From Erpobdella octoculata (lineage: Eukaryota; Annelida; Clitellata; Hirudinida; Erpobdellidae): DNA of 64,000 nt. The stretch is from assembly GCA_963978895.1 (NCBI GenBank), contig OZ022238.1:24650515-24714514 (forward strand), written 5' to 3'. The notes under the pieces were generated by a model. It was not told where the DNA came from. It searched no databases and saw only the letters and a list, made by a program, of their open reading frames with translations. Position numbers and translations under genes: made by a program. Position 1 is the first letter of the stretch; every line of letters starts with the position of its first letter. Shown in pieces: positions 62,668 to 64,000 of this stretch.

Positions 62668-64000
62668 AAAAGATTCAGTTTCAGTTTCAGTTAAAGTAAC
62701 TGAAACTTTACAAAGATTCAGTTTCAGTTTCAGTAAACTGAATCTTTAAAGATTCAGTTTCAGTTTCAGTTACAGTTAGATTCAGTTTTTTTTTTCAATT
62801 TTTTTAGGTAAACTACCAAGAAGAAATTTACTATAAAAAACATTTTGCAACACAGACATGTTTAAAAAATATATTTAGCTTAAAAATTCCTTCTTAAATT
62901 TATAAAAGACTTCAGCTCCCAGCTTGTCGTCACCCAAATTATGCCAACATCTGCTAAGAGCAAAGCCTGTATGGGGTTGCGTAATTGATCTACAAGTCAG
63001 AAGAGCTTTTTTTATTTTATTGATGTTTCGATCAAAATAATGGCAAGTAAATCCCATCCTTACCGATGAATAACATGGCCGAGACCATCTGTTGTGATTG
63101 ACACATACTTCGCTGAATTCAATGATAATTCAACAGATCTTTTTAATTCTTTTACTAATTCAGACACTTTTGTGGATATATCGTGTTGGTTCGGCAAGGT
63201 TAGTAAACGACCTTCCGACACAACTGCAAACATATTTTTAACAGAAGGTCTTCGATCAAAAGAAATGGCGAACTGTTTGCAGCAAATGCTGAAGCGATAG
63301 CATGGACAGCCTTATTATAGGCATTGGAGCCTTTTTTAATGTCATTTTTGCGTTCTTTAACAACAAAACAGTTTTCAATTGTTGCCTGGTTTTTCAAATA
63401 TGAAAAGGGTCGTTTAATAGACTTACTTTGTGTTTTTGATATCATAGCTATTTTTTTCCTCTAAATACTCTGCGTATTCTGTTTCATGCTTCCTCAAGTG
63501 AGACTCTACATTTTTGACATTTTTACCCTTCAAAATTACAGAACAAATATTGCACTTAATATCGGCTCCAACTCCTGTAAACCTTTTATGTACCGGGTTA
63601 GTATAGGTCTTGTTTTGTTGAATCTAGCTTTTTTCGTTGAAGGTCCTAAAGCAGATTCCGACTCATTTTGTTGAATAAACGATACTTCTTCCTCGGTAGA
63701 TTTGTCCATAACAATGTTATTACTAACACAAGTATCTTCCATTCTGGTAATTCTAAAAACTTGAAAATCTTCGAAAAACAACGCAAGCAACAGAACACTA
63801 ACACGAAAAAAAAGAAAGAACTATTCCTAACTTCGACCGAGTTATCGTCCGTGCCATAGAATCAAAACATTTAACCGCAAACATAAAAATAATATAATAA
63901 AATGATAAAAAATATTCACTCTAAAAAATTCAGTTATATTCAGTTTTCTCAATAGATTCAGTTTCAGTTACAGTTTTTAAAAAAGATTCAGTTTCAGTTT
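62668..64000 (-). mobile_element. Second hAT transposon (minus), runs off the window
   Basis: Begins with repeated AGATTCAGTTTCAGTTTCAG (62675-62790); the same phrase returns at 63945-64000. Between them the minus strand encodes hAT transposase pieces. Subterminal repeats of GATTCAGTTTCAG in both ends are consistent with one element of at least 1.33 kb inserted just after the stop codon of the first hAT. The right terminus lies outside. Confidence 0.65.
62880..63790 (-). pseudogene. hAT transposase N-terminal half (minus)
   Basis: Frame 63790-63536: acidic start, LGPSTKKARFNKTRPI. A shift later, at about 63560-63430, CNICSVILKGKNVKNVESHL and RKHETEYAEY give a full C-x2-C...H-x4-H BED-type finger. 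63445-63200: LKNQATIENCFVVKERKNDI and NKAVHAIASAFAANSSPFLL, and about 63180-63060: SVELSLNSAKYVSITTDGL, the first catalytic Asp region (xxTDxW) with the Trp lost. Decays toward 62880. Several frameshifts. Confidence 0.75.

Overview
This window is AT-rich nuclear DNA of an animal, almost certainly an invertebrate. The evidence is spliceosomal genes with phase-1 extracellular-domain exons (fucolectin-type, PAN/apple-like, Sushi, CUB-like) set among many different transposons: Gypsy LTR elements, CR1-like and L2-like LINEs, a Penelope-like fragment with a hammerhead ribozyme, Helitrons, piggyBac, MULE, hAT, a tRNA-derived SINE and long (TA)n arrays. Nothing looks bacterial, and I cannot name the species from sequence alone.

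Layout. 1-4.4 kb: Gypsy element (+) with a coiled-coil gag, broken between RNase H and integrase by an insertion made of a tandem array. 4.4-7.75 kb: short repeats, then an unrecognised 268-aa ORF between 46-bp inverted repeats. 7.9-11.4 kb: Gypsy element (-) with a Helitron in the protease and a piggyBac-type MITE in gag. 11.4-12.45 kb: 5'-truncated CR1-like LINE (-). 13.4-17.5 kb: near full-length LINE (+). 17.5-31.3 kb: a retroelement graveyard holding an LTR and leader (+), a Gypsy (-) with its 175-bp LTR, two interleaved Gypsy elements (+), a LINE inserted in them, and an L2 3' end. 31.3-36.5 kb: LINE (-) carrying a 2.0-kb TIR transposon.

37.0-40.9 kb: host genes, two tandem copies of a secreted fucolectin-like/PAN-like gene. 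The first is only the last two exons; the second is a six-exon model with all phases matching (405 aa). 41.4-52.6 kb: L2 fragment, CT tract, a deleted hAT whose ORF survived, a Helitron fragment, a 3.46-kb MULE with minisatellite-bearing palindromic arms and a deleted piggyBac inside it, another Helitron-like fragment and the Penelope fragment. 53.8-57.7 kb: host gene (-), a single-pass membrane protein with CUB-like, Ser/Thr-rich, Sushi, transmembrane and Cys-rich cytoplasmic parts; its 5' exons were not found. 58.8-64 kb: foldback palindrome, a complete 1.85-kb Helitron with 157-bp internal repeats and a nested SINE, then a hAT interrupted by a second hAT that runs off the window.

The host genes encode extracellular recognition-type proteins. 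Everything else is mobile DNA, and insertion into older elements is the rule. In several cases the pre-insertion reading frame or target duplication can be read, giving relative ages. Splice models are read by eye from GT/AG sites and phase; nothing was checked against a database.
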